Assembly: GCA_002719955.1 (NCBI GenBank)
Contig: PBFW01000036.1
Location: 1-64,000 of the forward strand
DNA: 64,000 nucleotides
Direction of reading: 5' to 3'
Origin: Deltaproteobacteria bacterium
GTDB lineage: Bacteria > Myxococcota_A > UBA9160 > UBA4427
Shown here: piece by piece, positions 25,334 through 35,780 of the stretch
Layout of the letters: each line of letters starts with the position of its first letter
How positions within the stretch are numbered: position 1 is the stretch's first letter
Notes under the pieces: generated by a model
The model's input: only the letters and a program-made list of their open reading frames with translations
Told to the model about the DNA's origin: nothing
Database searches by the model: none
Position numbers and translations under genes: made by a program

Positions 25334-27271
25334 TCAGCGCCGGAAGATCCGCTTGAGTACGCCCTCGCTCATTCCTTGGACGATCCCTTGAGCGATTCCC
25401 TGCGATTTGTTGCGACGCATATTCATGATCCGCAATTCGCGCATCGCCTCGACAGATTGCGGTCTGATTTCGACTGCGCGTGAGAACATATTCTTGGCCG
25501 CACCCATCTTGCCCATGACCTTATAGAGTCGGCCCAACAAGAGGTAGGGCTTCTCCCGACCCTTCGCCAGTTTGACGCCCTCGCGGCAATGCTCGACGGC
25601 CTCCCCGAGCATCAAATCGTTGTCGGGATAGCAGAGGTGGAGGCACCATCCATAATACGAACGGTATTCACCCTCACTGGAAAAATTCTCCGTCGCACGG
25701 CCAAAGCAGAGCAGCGCCCCCTGGTAGTCGCGTTCGACCATCTTCACCGCGCCCTTCTGGAATTCCGTTTCTGCCAACAGGGCGCGACGCCCCTCGTCCT
25801 CGACCGCCTCGAGCCGTCGGCCCTGTGCGAGTTCTTCCGCATAGACTCGCCGCACGTCGGCGGTCGCGATCGCCTCATGCGCCATCGCGATGCGATCGAA
25901 GACCTTCGAGGCGAGCTGACGCACGGAGCTGCTCGATCCATGGAAACGATCGGGATGGATCTGCTTGGCAAGGCATGCAAAGGCAATACGAATCTCGTCG
26001 TCATCGGCCGTGGGCGGCACGTCCAGAACGCCGAAACAATCCCTGTCCTGAATCCGACTTGCGAGATCCGCGAGTTCGATACGCACGGCCTCATCTCCAT
26101 TCGGCGCCGACGCTTCGCGCCCCCGAGCGACACGTCCAACGATTCCTCTCGCGTCGCGCTGATCATCAGCTATGGCCTCGACCGAGAGAAACTCGATCGA
26201 GATGAATCCGAATGCGAGGCGCTTGACCCATTCCGGTGCTGCACTCAGATCGCCCAAGGTCGTCGAACCATCCAGCCCCGCCACCCACTCCAACTCGCGA
26301 GCGTCGAGCCCGATTTCAGTGACATACTCTTCGCCCGAAGTGACCGGCACAACGCATTGGTCCATGTGTGCGGCAAGGTACCGATCGATCAGCTTCAAGG
26401 GATAATTTCGCTTGACGCCTTCGATGATCAGCTTCTCCGGATGTCCCTCGATCGCGATCGTGGATCCGCCCTGAATATGCGCGCAGTGGCGGATACTGAA
26501 ATTTCCATCGCGCCAGCCGAAGAGCTCAAAAAATTTCTCGAGCGCGTGTTGGTGGAGCGCCTCGGCCATCGCCGCTTCGTCGAGCACCTCCATCGCGACG
26601 AGGATCTGCCCCTGCATCCCCTCTCCCGCCTGCAAACGTGAAATGGATTCGTCGAGTTCTTCTTGTCCGCAGAGTCGGTTCCGAAGCAGATAGCGGCCCA
26701 GGCATTCCGAGACCAGATTCGACTTGACGGAGATCGGCCATCCCTCGCTGAATTCAGCGGCCTTCTTCTTCTTGCCGTGTTCGAAGAGCACCACGCCGGT
26801 ATGACGCTCGAGACGAAGTCCGTGCAGAATTTCGGGCAGTGGCATCTCACACAGGCTCCCGGATATGGGAAGGGCGGATTCGGGCTCCACGGCCCCCTCG
26901 CTCCTCTTCACGAACTCCGCAACCCGAGCGACGAGTCGGTCCATCGGGAGGGGCGAGGATTCGATACCGATCGCACCCAGATCTGCGACGCGTTGCGAGA
27001 TCTCGGGAGTGATATCGCCTTCGCTCAGCATGAGGACCGGAGTCAAGCGAAGGGCTTCGAGCTTGCGTATCTCTGCGAGGATCTCGAAACCGTCCTGTCT
27101 GGGGAGATAGGCGTCGAGGACGATGAAATCAGGATGTCGACTGCGCAGAATTTCAGAGGTCTGGCGGCCGTCGTGGGCGCAGATGACTTCGAAGCCTTCG
27201 GCTTCGAGCGTCTCGGCGTGGACCCGAGCGAGCTCGCGGTCTTCATAGACACAGAGAATGCTGACGGACAT
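25334..27271 (-). CDS. receiver - DUF4388 - J domain - TPR fusion protein
   Basis: A 645-residue cytoplasmic protein with four modules. Residues 1-125 are a response-regulator receiver (FIVLDAYLPRQDGFEIL gives the phospho-Asp). About 135-300 match DUF4388 (SGSLCEMPLPEILHGLRLERHTGVVLFEHG). About 410-480 are a J domain with the Hsp70-activating HPD motif (LAKQIHPDRFHG). The C-terminus has TPR-like helices (YQGALLCFGRATENF, KPYLLLGRLYKVMGKMGAAKNMFSRAVE). DUF4388/receiver proteins are common in myxobacteria, often linked to motility or development. The J domain suggests that a phosphorylation signal is passed to DnaK. Function is inferred only. Confidence 0.85.
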   Translation of the reverse strand: MSVSILCVYEDRELARVHAETLEAEGFEVICAHDGRQTSEILRSRHPDFIVLDAYLPRQDGFEILAEIRKLEALRLTPVLMLSEGDITPEISQRVADLGAIGIESSPLPMDRLVARVAEFVKRSEGAVEPESALPISGSLCEMPLPEILHGLRLERHTGVVLFEHGKKKKAAEFSEGWPISVKSNLVSECLGRYLLRNRLCGQEELDESISRLQAGEGMQGQILVAMEVLDEAAMAEALHQHALEKFFELFGWRDGNFSIRHCAHIQGGSTIAIEGHPEKLIIEGVKRNYPLKLIDRYLAAHMDQCVVPVTSGEEYVTEIGLDARELEWVAGLDGSTTLGDLSAAPEWVKRLAFGFISIEFLSVEAIADDQRDARGIVGRVARGREASAPNGDEAVRIELADLASRIQDRDCFGVLDVPPTADDDEIRIAFACLAKQIHPDRFHGSSSSVRQLASKVFDRIAMAHEAIATADVRRVYAEELAQGRRLEAVEDEGRRALLAETEFQKGAVKMVERDYQGALLCFGRATENFSSEGEYRSYYGWCLHLCYPDNDLMLGEAVEHCREGVKLAKGREKPYLLLGRLYKVMGKMGAAKNMFSRAVEIRPQSVEAMRELRIMNMRRNKSQGIAQGIVQGMSEGVLKRIFRR

Positions 27272-27434
27272 AGAGGGCTCCCTGCCTTCCGTATCGGCTT
27301 CTTTCCCAATGGGATTAGGCCCCGCCTCAAGATCGGAGAGTCCCCATCCTATGCTGGGCGAAGGGTGTGATCCGGGTCACGGGAGCGAACGGGCAAGGTG
27401 GAGTCCGCTGCAGAAGCTACACGTTCGTTGCCAA

Positions 27435-30400
27435 TCATTTGCCGCTGCCGAGAACGCGATCGAGCACCTTTCCGACGCCCTTGCCGATTCCGAGCGTAAT
27501 GGTGTCGATCCCGGTCGCCTGGAGGAGGAGCTTCGGAACGGCCGCCAGCGTCTCCTTCGTCATCACGACCTTCGGGTCATCGAGCGTATTCGTGACCCGC
27601 GCGAGGGGGATCCGAATCGGCTTGCGACCTTCGATCTCCGCCCCGGCCAAACCACCGAGCGCCGAAACGAGATCACCCTTGAGCAGCACCTCCCCGCTCA
27701 TGTCGATCTGCAGATTTCGAAGCTGCATCGGTCCGCTGAGACGCGCCTCGTAACCGGGATAGGCCAGCCGCAGCGAGCGGGCCTCGACCTTTCCGCGACC
27801 GAGTTCGAAATCTCCTTCGATGACGTCGAAGCGCTGGACAAAATAGTCACCGACCGATCGGCCGCCCCGAAAGGGACGGGAAAGCCGCGCCGCCCCCCCG
27901 AGGAGCGGAATCTGGTCGAGAATCGCCTGCAGCAACGAAACGCCGCGCAACTCCCCGCCCCCCCGCTCGCCGATGCTGAAACGAAGCTCGCCGGCCAGGG
28001 AATCGGTCAGGCTCTCCCCTGTCCCCCATATCCCGTGGACCTTTCCCTTGAGGTCGAGAAGACCGAAGACCGTCCCGCCCGACGCAGCCAACTCGGTCAG
28101 CAGATCGTTCACCTCGGCTTCGCCGATCGTCTGAATCGCGAGATCGAATCGCCCCTCGCCGATGGGATCCTCGACGGTGCCCTCTATCCCGATCGTGGCT
28201 CCCGCCAAGTGAGCCTTCAGGCCCTTCGTCCGGATCCGTGTTCCCTCCCCCAGAATCGAGCCGCGCAAGCGAACACGCCCCGCGTCCGGCACGCTCAACC
28301 CAACGCCACGCAACGAGATCCGACCCCCAAATCGAGTCGCCACACCGTCGATCAGCTCGACCCCAACGCCATCGAAAGCGATGACTCCGTCGGCCTCGTA
28401 TTCCGCGAGAACGGGAAGCACCTCCGACCAACCCTTCAGATTGAAATCGGTCGTCGTCACGGCGATCGAGGTCGTCTCGCCGAGCGCGCCCTGGAGCAGG
28501 ATCTCCTCGATGTTGCGGAGCTTGAGCTGGCTCTCGAATACGATCTCCCCGGACTCTTCGGGGACGAAGCGCGTCGTCATCTCCGCGCGCATCCCCGCGC
28601 GTTTCGTGAACTGATCGAGAACCCCGACCCGTGCCGCGGTCAGATCCAGATCGACTCGGCCACGCGGTCGCGAAAACGGTTCTTTGACCTTCGCGGCAAC
28701 CAGGAAGGGCCCCTCGAGGGCATAGTCCGTCGTCTGGATGAATCCTTTGTCGACCCCGACGTCCAACGACAGGAACTCGGGCGCCGACACATCCCCGATG
28801 AAACGTCCGCTTCCACTCACCCAACCCACGAGCTGCATCTCGGGATCGGGCAAGAAGGACCTCAGGATCGCCAGATCGAAGCTCGCGAGCTCCGCCTCAA
28901 GATCGACGATTCCGTCGATGGTCGAGGTTCCCTCGACGCTGATCCGGCTTCCATCCTCGAGGATGAGGCCCGCGTCGAGTTCGATCGAACCCTCAGGCTG
29001 CAGACCGATCTCGAGATCGAATGCACCGGAAGCCCCCACCCGGTCCCTCGCGATCCGCGCCGAATCGATTCTCATCCTGGCCGCGAGTCGCTCGACCCTC
29101 TGCTCGGCCGTCACACGAAATTCGGCATCGCCGGTCAGTCTTCCTCCGATCTCCGTTCCCTCCGGTACCCAGGGCGCCACGCGAGAAAGGTCGATCTCCC
29201 CCAATATGACCTTCGCGTCGATCGCCCCCGCCAATGTCGCCACGCCCTCTGCATCGACCCGCCCGCCGCCGTCGAGCGCCATGGCCACGTCGAACCGAAC
29301 GGGATCGTCTTCGGCCAATCCCTCGAGATCGAGTACGAGATCGAGTGCCCCACCCACGTCGACCGTGGCATCCGCATAACGCGCGTCTACGATATTCAGA
29401 TCGGTCGTCAAATGGGACAAGCCGCGACCAGCACTCGCCTCGAGATCGACACGACCCGACGCTCGCCCCGAGATCGCCACATGGTCACCCGCCAGCTGAG
29501 CGTAGGGTTCGAGTTCGAGCGAGGTCAAGAAGACGCCTGCGTCGACGGCGCCGTCCAGGCTCATCGACCCCGCGATGACCGCCTTGCCCCCCAGCCCCAG
29601 GTCGAGCCCTGCCTCGAACTCGATCGGGTCTCCGCGGGTCTGGCGCGCTTCGAGATCCAAACGACCCATGAGGTCGAGCCCGAAGGTCTTGACCGCCATG
29701 TCTTCGACCCTGAGATCGGTCTCGACCTTCGACACCACGTCGCTCGCACCTTCGATCGACACTTGACCAGAAAGCGTTCCGGCCAGGGTGGCGTCGGCAA
29801 CATAGGCTTGAAGTTCGGCAAGCAGCACCTCCTCGAGCCCGACCTCGAGATCGTAGACACCCGTGAAAGAGATCTCGCCAGTCGTAGTGAGAGCCCCGAT
29901 TTCGCGCGCTTCCTTGACCAGACGTGAAGAGAATTCGATGGCCAGGGGCTCCTCGATCGAATCGCCCTTCGCTTCGAGTCGAAGGTCCTCGAAATGCCAT
30001 TCGATCGGACGGGGCAACATGCGGTCGTGAATGATCAGGCGGCTCTCCTCGATGAGAATCCTACGCACCGCAAGTTCGAACTCTCCCTCGGAACCCTCCT
30101 CTGGTGGAACGCCAGCCCCCGCTTCTCTCGGGTCGTCGCTCGGCCCGAATGGCGATGGGGCCGCATCTGCATCGGGGCCAGCCGCAGCGTCAGCCTTCTC
30201 GATCGGCAGCACGAAGCCATCGGCCCTTCGCGTGACGACGAGCTCGAGACCGTGCACGATGAGGGAATCAACCTGGAGCCGCCGATCCATCATCGCCAGC
30301 GCGGAGAGATGCAGCTCAAGGGACTCCGCCCTGAGTCGCGCATCCTCGCGTTTCGAGGCCTCCGCCAGGAGTACCGGCTCGTGGACGGTCAATCGCAGGG

Positions 30401-30587
30401 GAACGAGGCCGGCCTCGATGCTCGTCCATTCGACGGGGGTACCGAGCGCTTCCGCCGCACGCCCGTGAAGCGCGACACGGAACTCCTCCCGATTAACGAG
30501 GCGGGGAAGGGAAACCGCAATCACCCCGATCAGGAGAAGAGCGATTGCCACGAGCGCGGCGAGGAGCTTCGGAATCAGTCTGAGCAC
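27435..30587 (-). CDS. AsmA-like (DUF748-type) envelope protein
   Basis: A 1050-residue protein with one N-terminal membrane helix (LLAALVAIALLLIGVIAVSLP) followed by LVNREEFRVALHGRAAEALGTPVEW, the AsmA entry motif. A very long run of beta-rich repeats with alternating Gly, Asp and Leu follows. The C-terminus (RPFRGGRSVGDYFVQRFDVIEGDFEL, IDMSGEVLLKGDL) matches AsmA/TamB-like bridge proteins, which span the periplasm and move phospholipids to the outer membrane. It lies 45 bp after gatB on the same strand. Confidence 0.82.
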   Translation of the reverse strand: MLRLIPKLLAALVAIALLLIGVIAVSLPRLVNREEFRVALHGRAAEALGTPVEWTSIEAGLVPLRLTVHEPVLLAEASKREDARLRAESLELHLSALAMMDRRLQVDSLIVHGLELVVTRRADGFVLPIEKADAAAGPDADAAPSPFGPSDDPREAGAGVPPEEGSEGEFELAVRRILIEESRLIIHDRMLPRPIEWHFEDLRLEAKGDSIEEPLAIEFSSRLVKEAREIGALTTTGEISFTGVYDLEVGLEEVLLAELQAYVADATLAGTLSGQVSIEGASDVVSKVETDLRVEDMAVKTFGLDLMGRLDLEARQTRGDPIEFEAGLDLGLGGKAVIAGSMSLDGAVDAGVFLTSLELEPYAQLAGDHVAISGRASGRVDLEASAGRGLSHLTTDLNIVDARYADATVDVGGALDLVLDLEGLAEDDPVRFDVAMALDGGGRVDAEGVATLAGAIDAKVILGEIDLSRVAPWVPEGTEIGGRLTGDAEFRVTAEQRVERLAARMRIDSARIARDRVGASGAFDLEIGLQPEGSIELDAGLILEDGSRISVEGTSTIDGIVDLEAELASFDLAILRSFLPDPEMQLVGWVSGSGRFIGDVSAPEFLSLDVGVDKGFIQTTDYALEGPFLVAAKVKEPFSRPRGRVDLDLTAARVGVLDQFTKRAGMRAEMTTRFVPEESGEIVFESQLKLRNIEEILLQGALGETTSIAVTTTDFNLKGWSEVLPVLAEYEADGVIAFDGVGVELIDGVATRFGGRISLRGVGLSVPDAGRVRLRGSILGEGTRIRTKGLKAHLAGATIGIEGTVEDPIGEGRFDLAIQTIGEAEVNDLLTELAASGGTVFGLLDLKGKVHGIWGTGESLTDSLAGELRFSIGERGGGELRGVSLLQAILDQIPLLGGAARLSRPFRGGRSVGDYFVQRFDVIEGDFELGRGKVEARSLRLAYPGYEARLSGPMQLRNLQIDMSGEVLLKGDLVSALGGLAGAEIEGRKPIRIPLARVTNTLDDPKVVMTKETLAAVPKLLLQATGIDTITLGIGKGVGKVLDRVLGSGK

Positions 30588-30632
30588 TGTCCCCCCATTG
30601 GCGCCCCGGAGAAGGATCGACCCGAATCCGTG

Positions 30633-32156
30633 TCAGCCGCGAATCTTCTTTGCGAGTGCCTTGCGCACATGACCGGGTTCCGCCTTTCCCTGGCTGGTTT
30701 TCATGACCTGCCCCATCAGGAAATTGAGCGGTTTGTCATCCCCGTCGCGCACCTGCTGGACGACCTCGGGGTTGCTCCCGATGACCTCGTCGACGAAACC
30801 CTCGATCGCACCCGCGTCCGAGACCGCCTCGAGCCCGCGTTCGATCATCATCGCCTCCGGGTCCCCCCCGTCGGCAACCAGATCCGGGAAGAGTTCCGCC
30901 GCGCTACGCGCAGTCAGTCGCCCCTCCTCCATCAATGCGATCAAGGCAGCGAGCATCGTCGGCGTCAGAGCGAGATCTTCGAGTTCGCATTCGCGTTCTT
31001 TGAGTTCGCGCAGAACATCTCGCGTCATCCAATTCGCGGCGGCCTTGGGTACCCCGCAGTCCTTCGCCGCCTCCTCGAAAAAATCGGCGAGCTTCCTGCT
31101 CGCGGTGAGCACCCCGGCATCATAGGCCGAGAGCCCGTATTCCGACTCGAATCGCACGCGCTTCTCTTCGGGGAGCTCGGGAAGTTCCGCTCGAATTACC
31201 TCGATTCGGGCGGGATCGATTCGCAACGGGATCAGATCCGGGTCCGGAAAATAGCGATAATCGTCCGAATTCTCCTTCAGACGCTGAACGCTGGTGCGAC
31301 GTCGTTCGGTGTCGTAGCCCATCGTCGCCTGAACGACTTCACCCCCCTCTTCGATCAGCTCTACCTGGCGAATGGCCTCGGCCTCGATCGCGCCCTCGAC
31401 GTGGGTGAAGGAATTGAGATTCTTGATCTCGGTGCGCGTTCCCAATTCCGCAGCGCCCTTCTCGCGAATCGAAACGTTGGCGTCACAGCGAAATTGCCCC
31501 TTTTCCATATCCGCGTCCGAAACACCGATGTAGCGGAGGATCGACCTCAGCGCGCGCAGATAGGCCGTCGCTTCCTCAGCCGACCGCAGGTCGGGCTCGG
31601 AGACGATCTCGAGGAGCGGAACGCCCGCGCGATTCAAGTCGATGCAGGAAGCATCGCTCCCGGCGATCGCGATGTCGTGAATCGATTTGCCCGCGTCTTC
31701 CTCGATATGTGCACGGGTGATGCCGATCCGTTTGCGTGCAACCCCGGCCCCATCCGCCCCCGCAGCGCCCTTCTTCTTTCGACGCGTCCCGCACGAATCG
31801 CCACCGCGACTTTCCAACTCGATCTCGAGCCAACCCCCGGAGACGATGGGCTCCTCGAATTGCGAGATCTGATAGCCCTTCGGCAAGTCGGGGTAGAAAT
31901 AATTCTTACGTGCAAAAACCGAGTATGGGTTCACCGTCGCGTGAATCGAAAGCCCGAGACGGATCGCCAAGTCGACGACGTGCTCGTTGAGGACCGGCAG
32001 AACACCGGGCAGCGCGAGATCGATCGGATGCACCGAATGATTGGGTTCCATCCCGTATTGGACCGGCGCCGGGCTGAATAGCTTGGAGCGGGTCTTGAGG
32101 TGGGTGTGCACCTCGAGCCCGATCACCGTCTCGTATCGATCCTTCCAGTCCGACAT
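30633..32156 (-). CDS. gatB: Asp/Glu-tRNA amidotransferase subunit B
   Basis: A 507-residue kinase/tRNA-binding subunit of GatCAB, which converts Glu-tRNA-Gln or Asp-tRNA-Asn to the correct species. YETVIGLEVH, the YFYPDLPKGYQISQF motif, IEEDAGKS, DLNRAGVPLLEIVSEPD and the YqeY-like tail are all present. It carries a basic, low-complexity insertion of about 25 residues (115-140, with RRKKKGAAGADGAG) before RKRIGITRAHIEEDAGK. Its ATG shares one base with the gatA stop (TGATG). Confidence 0.97.
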   Translation of the reverse strand: MSDWKDRYETVIGLEVHTHLKTRSKLFSPAPVQYGMEPNHSVHPIDLALPGVLPVLNEHVVDLAIRLGLSIHATVNPYSVFARKNYFYPDLPKGYQISQFEEPIVSGGWLEIELESRGGDSCGTRRKKKGAAGADGAGVARKRIGITRAHIEEDAGKSIHDIAIAGSDASCIDLNRAGVPLLEIVSEPDLRSAEEATAYLRALRSILRYIGVSDADMEKGQFRCDANVSIREKGAAELGTRTEIKNLNSFTHVEGAIEAEAIRQVELIEEGGEVVQATMGYDTERRRTSVQRLKENSDDYRYFPDPDLIPLRIDPARIEVIRAELPELPEEKRVRFESEYGLSAYDAGVLTASRKLADFFEEAAKDCGVPKAAANWMTRDVLRELKERECELEDLALTPTMLAALIALMEEGRLTARSAAELFPDLVADGGDPEAMMIERGLEAVSDAGAIEGFVDEVIGSNPEVVQQVRDGDDKPLNFLMGQVMKTSQGKAEPGHVRKALAKKIRG

Positions 32157-33649
32157 CAGCTCGACGACTCCGACCTGAAAAATACTGGGGGATGCTCGAG
32201 ATGATGGGGTGTCCGCATTTCGAAGGCATGACCCGCACGAAGAATCGTGGCCTCATCCAGCGGCTTTCCAATCAGCTGGAGCCCGACCGGCATTCCCTTG
32301 CTCTGCCCACAGGGCATCGACAACGCCGGGAGGCCCGCCAGGTTGGCCGACACCGTATAGACGTCGGAGAGGTACATCGAGAGGGGGTCCCCAACCTTTG
32401 CGCCCAACGAGAAAGCCGTCTCGGGGGCCGTCGGTGTCAGGATCAGGTCACAATTCGCAAAAGCCGCATCAAAGTCGCGCCGGATCAGGGTACGAACGCG
32501 CTGTGCCTTGGCATAGTAGGCGTCATAATAACCCGCTGAAAGGACATAGGTCCCGAGCAAGATCCGACGCTTCACCTCGGCTCCGAATCCCTCCGAGCGC
32601 GAGCGCTGATAGAGGTCTGCTAGGTCTTGGGCCTTGTCCGCGCGGCGCCCGTATCGAACGCCATCGAAACGCGCCAGATTGCTCGAAGCCTCGGCGGTAG
32701 CGATCAGATAATAGGTCGCGATCGTGTATTCGGTATGCGGCAAGGATACCTCGTCGACGCGCGCGCCGGCATCCTCGAGTTCCGCGACCGCCTCCCGAAC
32801 CCGCGCGAGAACGCCGTGATCGACCCCCTCCTCGACGAAATACTCGCGGGGCAACCCGATCGTCAGCCCTTCTACATTCCCATCGATGGATCCGCCTAAC
32901 GCCGGAATCGATTCTGGAACACTGGTCGAATCGCGTTCATCGTGTCCGGCGATCGTGTCGAAGATCGTCGCGCAATCCTTGATGGTGCGTCCGAAGGGCC
33001 CGATCTGGTCGAGGGAAGACGCAAAGGCCACCAGGCCCCAGCGAGAAATGCGCCCGTAGGTCGGCTTCAATCCCACGACACCACAAAAGCTCGCCGGTTG
33101 CCGGATCGACCCACCCGTATCCGAACCGAGCGCGAGCGGAACAAGGCCCGCCGCGACCGCGGCTGCACTTCCGCCAGAACTTCCGCCACACGCACGCGTC
33201 GTGTCCCAGGGGTTATGACTCGGCCCGTGGATCGAGTTTTCCGTCGACGAGCCCATCGCGAACTCGTCCATATTCGTGCGGCCGACGATCACCGCCCCGG
33301 CGACCTTGAGTTTCTCGGTCACGCCCGCGTCGTAGGGCGAAACGAAGTTCTCGAGGATGCGCGACGCGCAGGTCGCGGGCTCCCCCGCCTGGACGATATT
33401 GTCCTTGAGCAGTATCGGAACTCCGTCGAGCGCGGAAAGCGGCTTGCCCTCTGCGATCCGCTTCGACGCGGCCTCGGCCTCCGCCCGTGCCGCGGTGTCT
33501 CGAGTCGAGACGACAGCGGCGAGGTCTTCGCACGCCGCGATTCGCGCAAGGCTTGCATCGATCAATTCGGATGCACTGATATCACCGCGGTCCAGACCCT
33601 CCCGCTGATCGGAGAGGTTGCCCGCAAGAAGGGTCTCGGCCTGGCTCAT
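32156..33649 (-). CDS. gatA: Asp/Glu-tRNA amidotransferase subunit A
   Basis: A 497-residue amidase-signature enzyme that releases ammonia from glutamine for GatB. The Ser-cisSer-Lys triad motifs are visible: GVPILLKDN (Lys), [16 protein letters not shown] and [16 protein letters not shown] (Ser pair). ATG 33649 gives the normal MSQAETLL start; the longer frame upstream is not family-like. It lies 4 bp after gatC and overlaps gatB. Confidence 0.97.
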   Translation of the reverse strand: MSQAETLLAGNLSDQREGLDRGDISASELIDASLARIAACEDLAAVVSTRDTAARAEAEAASKRIAEGKPLSALDGVPILLKDNIVQAGEPATCASRILENFVSPYDAGVTEKLKVAGAVIVGRTNMDEFAMGSSTENSIHGPSHNPWDTTRACGGSSGGSAAAVAAGLVPLALGSDTGGSIRQPASFCGVVGLKPTYGRISRWGLVAFASSLDQIGPFGRTIKDCATIFDTIAGHDERDSTSVPESIPALGGSIDGNVEGLTIGLPREYFVEEGVDHGVLARVREAVAELEDAGARVDEVSLPHTEYTIATYYLIATAEASSNLARFDGVRYGRRADKAQDLADLYQRSRSEGFGAEVKRRILLGTYVLSAGYYDAYYAKAQRVRTLIRRDFDAAFANCDLILTPTAPETAFSLGAKVGDPLSMYLSDVYTVSANLAGLPALSMPCGQSKGMPVGLQLIGKPLDEATILRAGHAFEMRTPHHLEHPPVFFRSESSS

Positions 33650-33653
33650 ATCG

Positions 33654-33953
33654 CTAGCCCTCCTCCTCGAGCACTTTCGGCACGAGGAAGGCGGTGCCCT
33701 GCCGTTCGGGCGCATTCGACACGGCAAGCTCCGGGTCGAAGGGGGGGACGGGGTGATCGGGCCTCAACGGGGTAGCCAGCTCGAAGCCGTGGGCCGTGGG
33801 CGGCACCCCCTCGGTGTCCAGCGCGTCCAGGGAGCGGACGTGCTCCAGAATCTGCTCGAGATCCCGCGCCATCGCCTCGGCCTCTTTCTCCGAGAAAGCG
33901 AGCCGGGCGAGGGCGGCCACATGGGCCACATCCGAGAGTCCGATTCCTGACAT
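33654..33953 (-). CDS. gatC: Asp/Glu-tRNA amidotransferase subunit C
   Basis: A 99-residue GatC that holds GatA and GatB together. LSDVAHVAALARLAFSEKEA, LEQILEHVRSLDALDTEGVPPTAH and the Pro-rich middle PLRPDHPVPPFD are typical. It starts the gatC-gatA-gatB operon. The promoter must lie in the 133-bp gap shared with the divergent DEAD-box helicase gene. Confidence 0.95.
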   Translation of the reverse strand: MSGIGLSDVAHVAALARLAFSEKEAEAMARDLEQILEHVRSLDALDTEGVPPTAHGFELATPLRPDHPVPPFDPELAVSNAPERQGTAFLVPKVLEEEG

Positions 33954-34086
33954 TCGGGCGACATTAGCACGGCCTCCGGGGACACCGGCCCCAGCGGCGG
34001 CACTTCGGACCCGAGCCCCCGCATTGACCGGTCCGGCCCGCTTCCGTTGCGCCCATCCCGCACCGGGGGTAGCGTGCCGCCCGCAT

Positions 34087-35646
34087 ATGATTGAACTATC
34101 TGAGCTTTTTGCCGACGTCGCCGCCGATATCCAACAATCCATCCGCGACCTCGGCTGGCAAACCCCGACCCCCGTCCAGGCCGCGGCCATCCCGAAAATG
34201 CGCGCCGGGGGCGACCTGATCGTCCAGGCGATGACCGGCAGCGGCAAGACCGGCGCGTTCGGAATCCCCCTCGTCGAGGCGATCGACACGAGCCTGAAGA
34301 AGACCCAGGCGATCGTGCTCTTGCCGACCCGCGAACTCGCGAACCAGGTTGCCGTCGAACTCGACCAGCTCGGGCAATACCGAGGCGTGAACACGCTCCC
34401 GATCTACGGGGGTGTCGCCTATGGCCCCCAGCTGGAGGGACTCGAAAAGGGCGCACATATCATCGTCGGCACACCGGGCCGAATCCTCGATCACCTCAAG
34501 AATGATCGCATGGACCTCGGGTCGACCAAGGTTTTCGTGCTCGACGAGGCGGACGAGATGCTCTCCCTCGGTTTCTGGCCTGACATGAAGGAGATCGCGG
34601 CCTACCTCCCCCGCAAGCGGCAGTCGCACCTCTTCTCCGCGACGATGCCCGAGAAGGTCCGATCACTCTCCCGCTTTTTCCTCAACGATCCGGAAGACGT
34701 CACGATCGAAGCGGAGGGCGGCCCTCAGCAAATCGAACATTTCTACTACGTGTGCCCCGCAGCGGACAAGGAGGCGATTCTCGCTCGGATCCTCAAATAT
34801 GAAGATCCGGACAGTGCGATCATCTTCTGCAATACGAAGGCCGATGTCCGTTTCATCACCGCCTACCTCTCGAAGCGTGGCTTCAACATCGACCAGATTT
34901 CCGGCGACCTGCAGCAGTCGGCGAGAGAGAAGGCCATCAAGAGGATCAAGTCGGGCAAGTTGCGCTTCCTGGTCGCGACCGATGTCGCTGCGCGTGGAAT
35001 CGACATCAGCGACCTCGCTTATGTCATCAACTACACCACCTCCGACACACCGGAAATCTACGTGCACCGAACCGGCCGAACCGGTCGCGCTGGCAAATCG
35101 GGCGTCGCGATCTCCCTGATCTCCGGCCTGGACATCGGCAACTTCAAGTTCATGCAGACCGTCATCGGAATCGAGATCCAGGAGAAGAAGCCGCCGACGG
35201 ACCGCGCCGTGGCTCGACGAGCCGAGAAGCGTCAGAAGGAAGAAGACGCGCGGGCCGCGGAGAGCGAGAAGGAAGCCGAACTGAATTCGCTCAAGCAGAA
35301 GGCCAATGCGGATCTCGCAGCCCTCCCGGAGGAGGAGGCCAAAGCCCGTGTCGAACGGATCTTGCCTTTCGTGAAGACGCTCGCCGAAAACACCGAGGGG
35401 CTCGAGGAGCTCGCTCGCGTGGCGGCCGCCTATCTCCTGAAAGGGCCGACCGAAACATTCGAGGCCGAAGCCCCAGAACCGGAAGACGATCAGGACCTGG
35501 GTCCCAGTGTCGAAACCCGAGACGAAGAGATCGCGCGGCTCGACCGCGAAGCCGGCAGGGATCCCGCGGATCGCCCCCCGCGACGCCGAAGTCGAAATGG
35601 TCGAGGCGGCGGGTCGGGCGGCGGGTCACGACGGCGCCGAGGTTAG
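34087..35646 (+). CDS. DEAD-box ATP-dependent RNA helicase
   Basis: A 519-residue helicase. It has the Q motif region (GWQTPTPVQAAAIP), motif I AMTGSGKT, Ia LPTRELA, GTPGRIL, II DEAD, III SAT, and VI HRTGRTGRAG. After the two RecA domains come a charged helix (RRAEKRQKEEDARAAESEKEAE), a folded helical segment and an Arg/Gly-rich tail (RRRSRNGRGGGSGGGSRRRRG), like the RNA-binding tails of CsdA/RhlE-type helicases. Roles in ribosome assembly or RNA decay are likely; the exact subfamily is not clear. ATG 34087 is the natural start. Confidence 0.95.
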   Translation: MIELSELFADVAADIQQSIRDLGWQTPTPVQAAAIPKMRAGGDLIVQAMTGSGKTGAFGIPLVEAIDTSLKKTQAIVLLPTRELANQVAVELDQLGQYRGVNTLPIYGGVAYGPQLEGLEKGAHIIVGTPGRILDHLKNDRMDLGSTKVFVLDEADEMLSLGFWPDMKEIAAYLPRKRQSHLFSATMPEKVRSLSRFFLNDPEDVTIEAEGGPQQIEHFYYVCPAADKEAILARILKYEDPDSAIIFCNTKADVRFITAYLSKRGFNIDQISGDLQQSAREKAIKRIKSGKLRFLVATDVAARGIDISDLAYVINYTTSDTPEIYVHRTGRTGRAGKSGVAISLISGLDIGNFKFMQTVIGIEIQEKKPPTDRAVARRAEKRQKEEDARAAESEKEAELNSLKQKANADLAALPEEEAKARVERILPFVKTLAENTEGLEELARVAAAYLLKGPTETFEAEAPEPEDDQDLGPSVETRDEEIARLDREAGRDPADRPPRRRSRNGRGGGSGGGSRRRRG

Positions 35647-35780
35647 GCCCCCTTCCCTGTCCAATGATTCCTGGCGATGCACCCGACGTGTCGCCCGTCC
35701 CTGGAAACGACCGGACATCGCCCCTCGATCCCAGGCGATGGCGCATCGCCACCGGACGCCGGCGCCACTAGACTGCCGCC

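Noticed and set aside
27258-29927. 889-codon open frame antisense to the AsmA-like gene
   Set aside because: Composition is arginine-, histidine- and glutamate-rich with no domain or ribosome site. It is a mirror of codon bias in the GC-rich gene on the other strand, which has a clear family match.
29994-32081. 695-codon open frame antisense to AsmA and gatB
   Set aside because: Runs across two real genes and their boundary, with no recognisable motifs; explained by codon bias.
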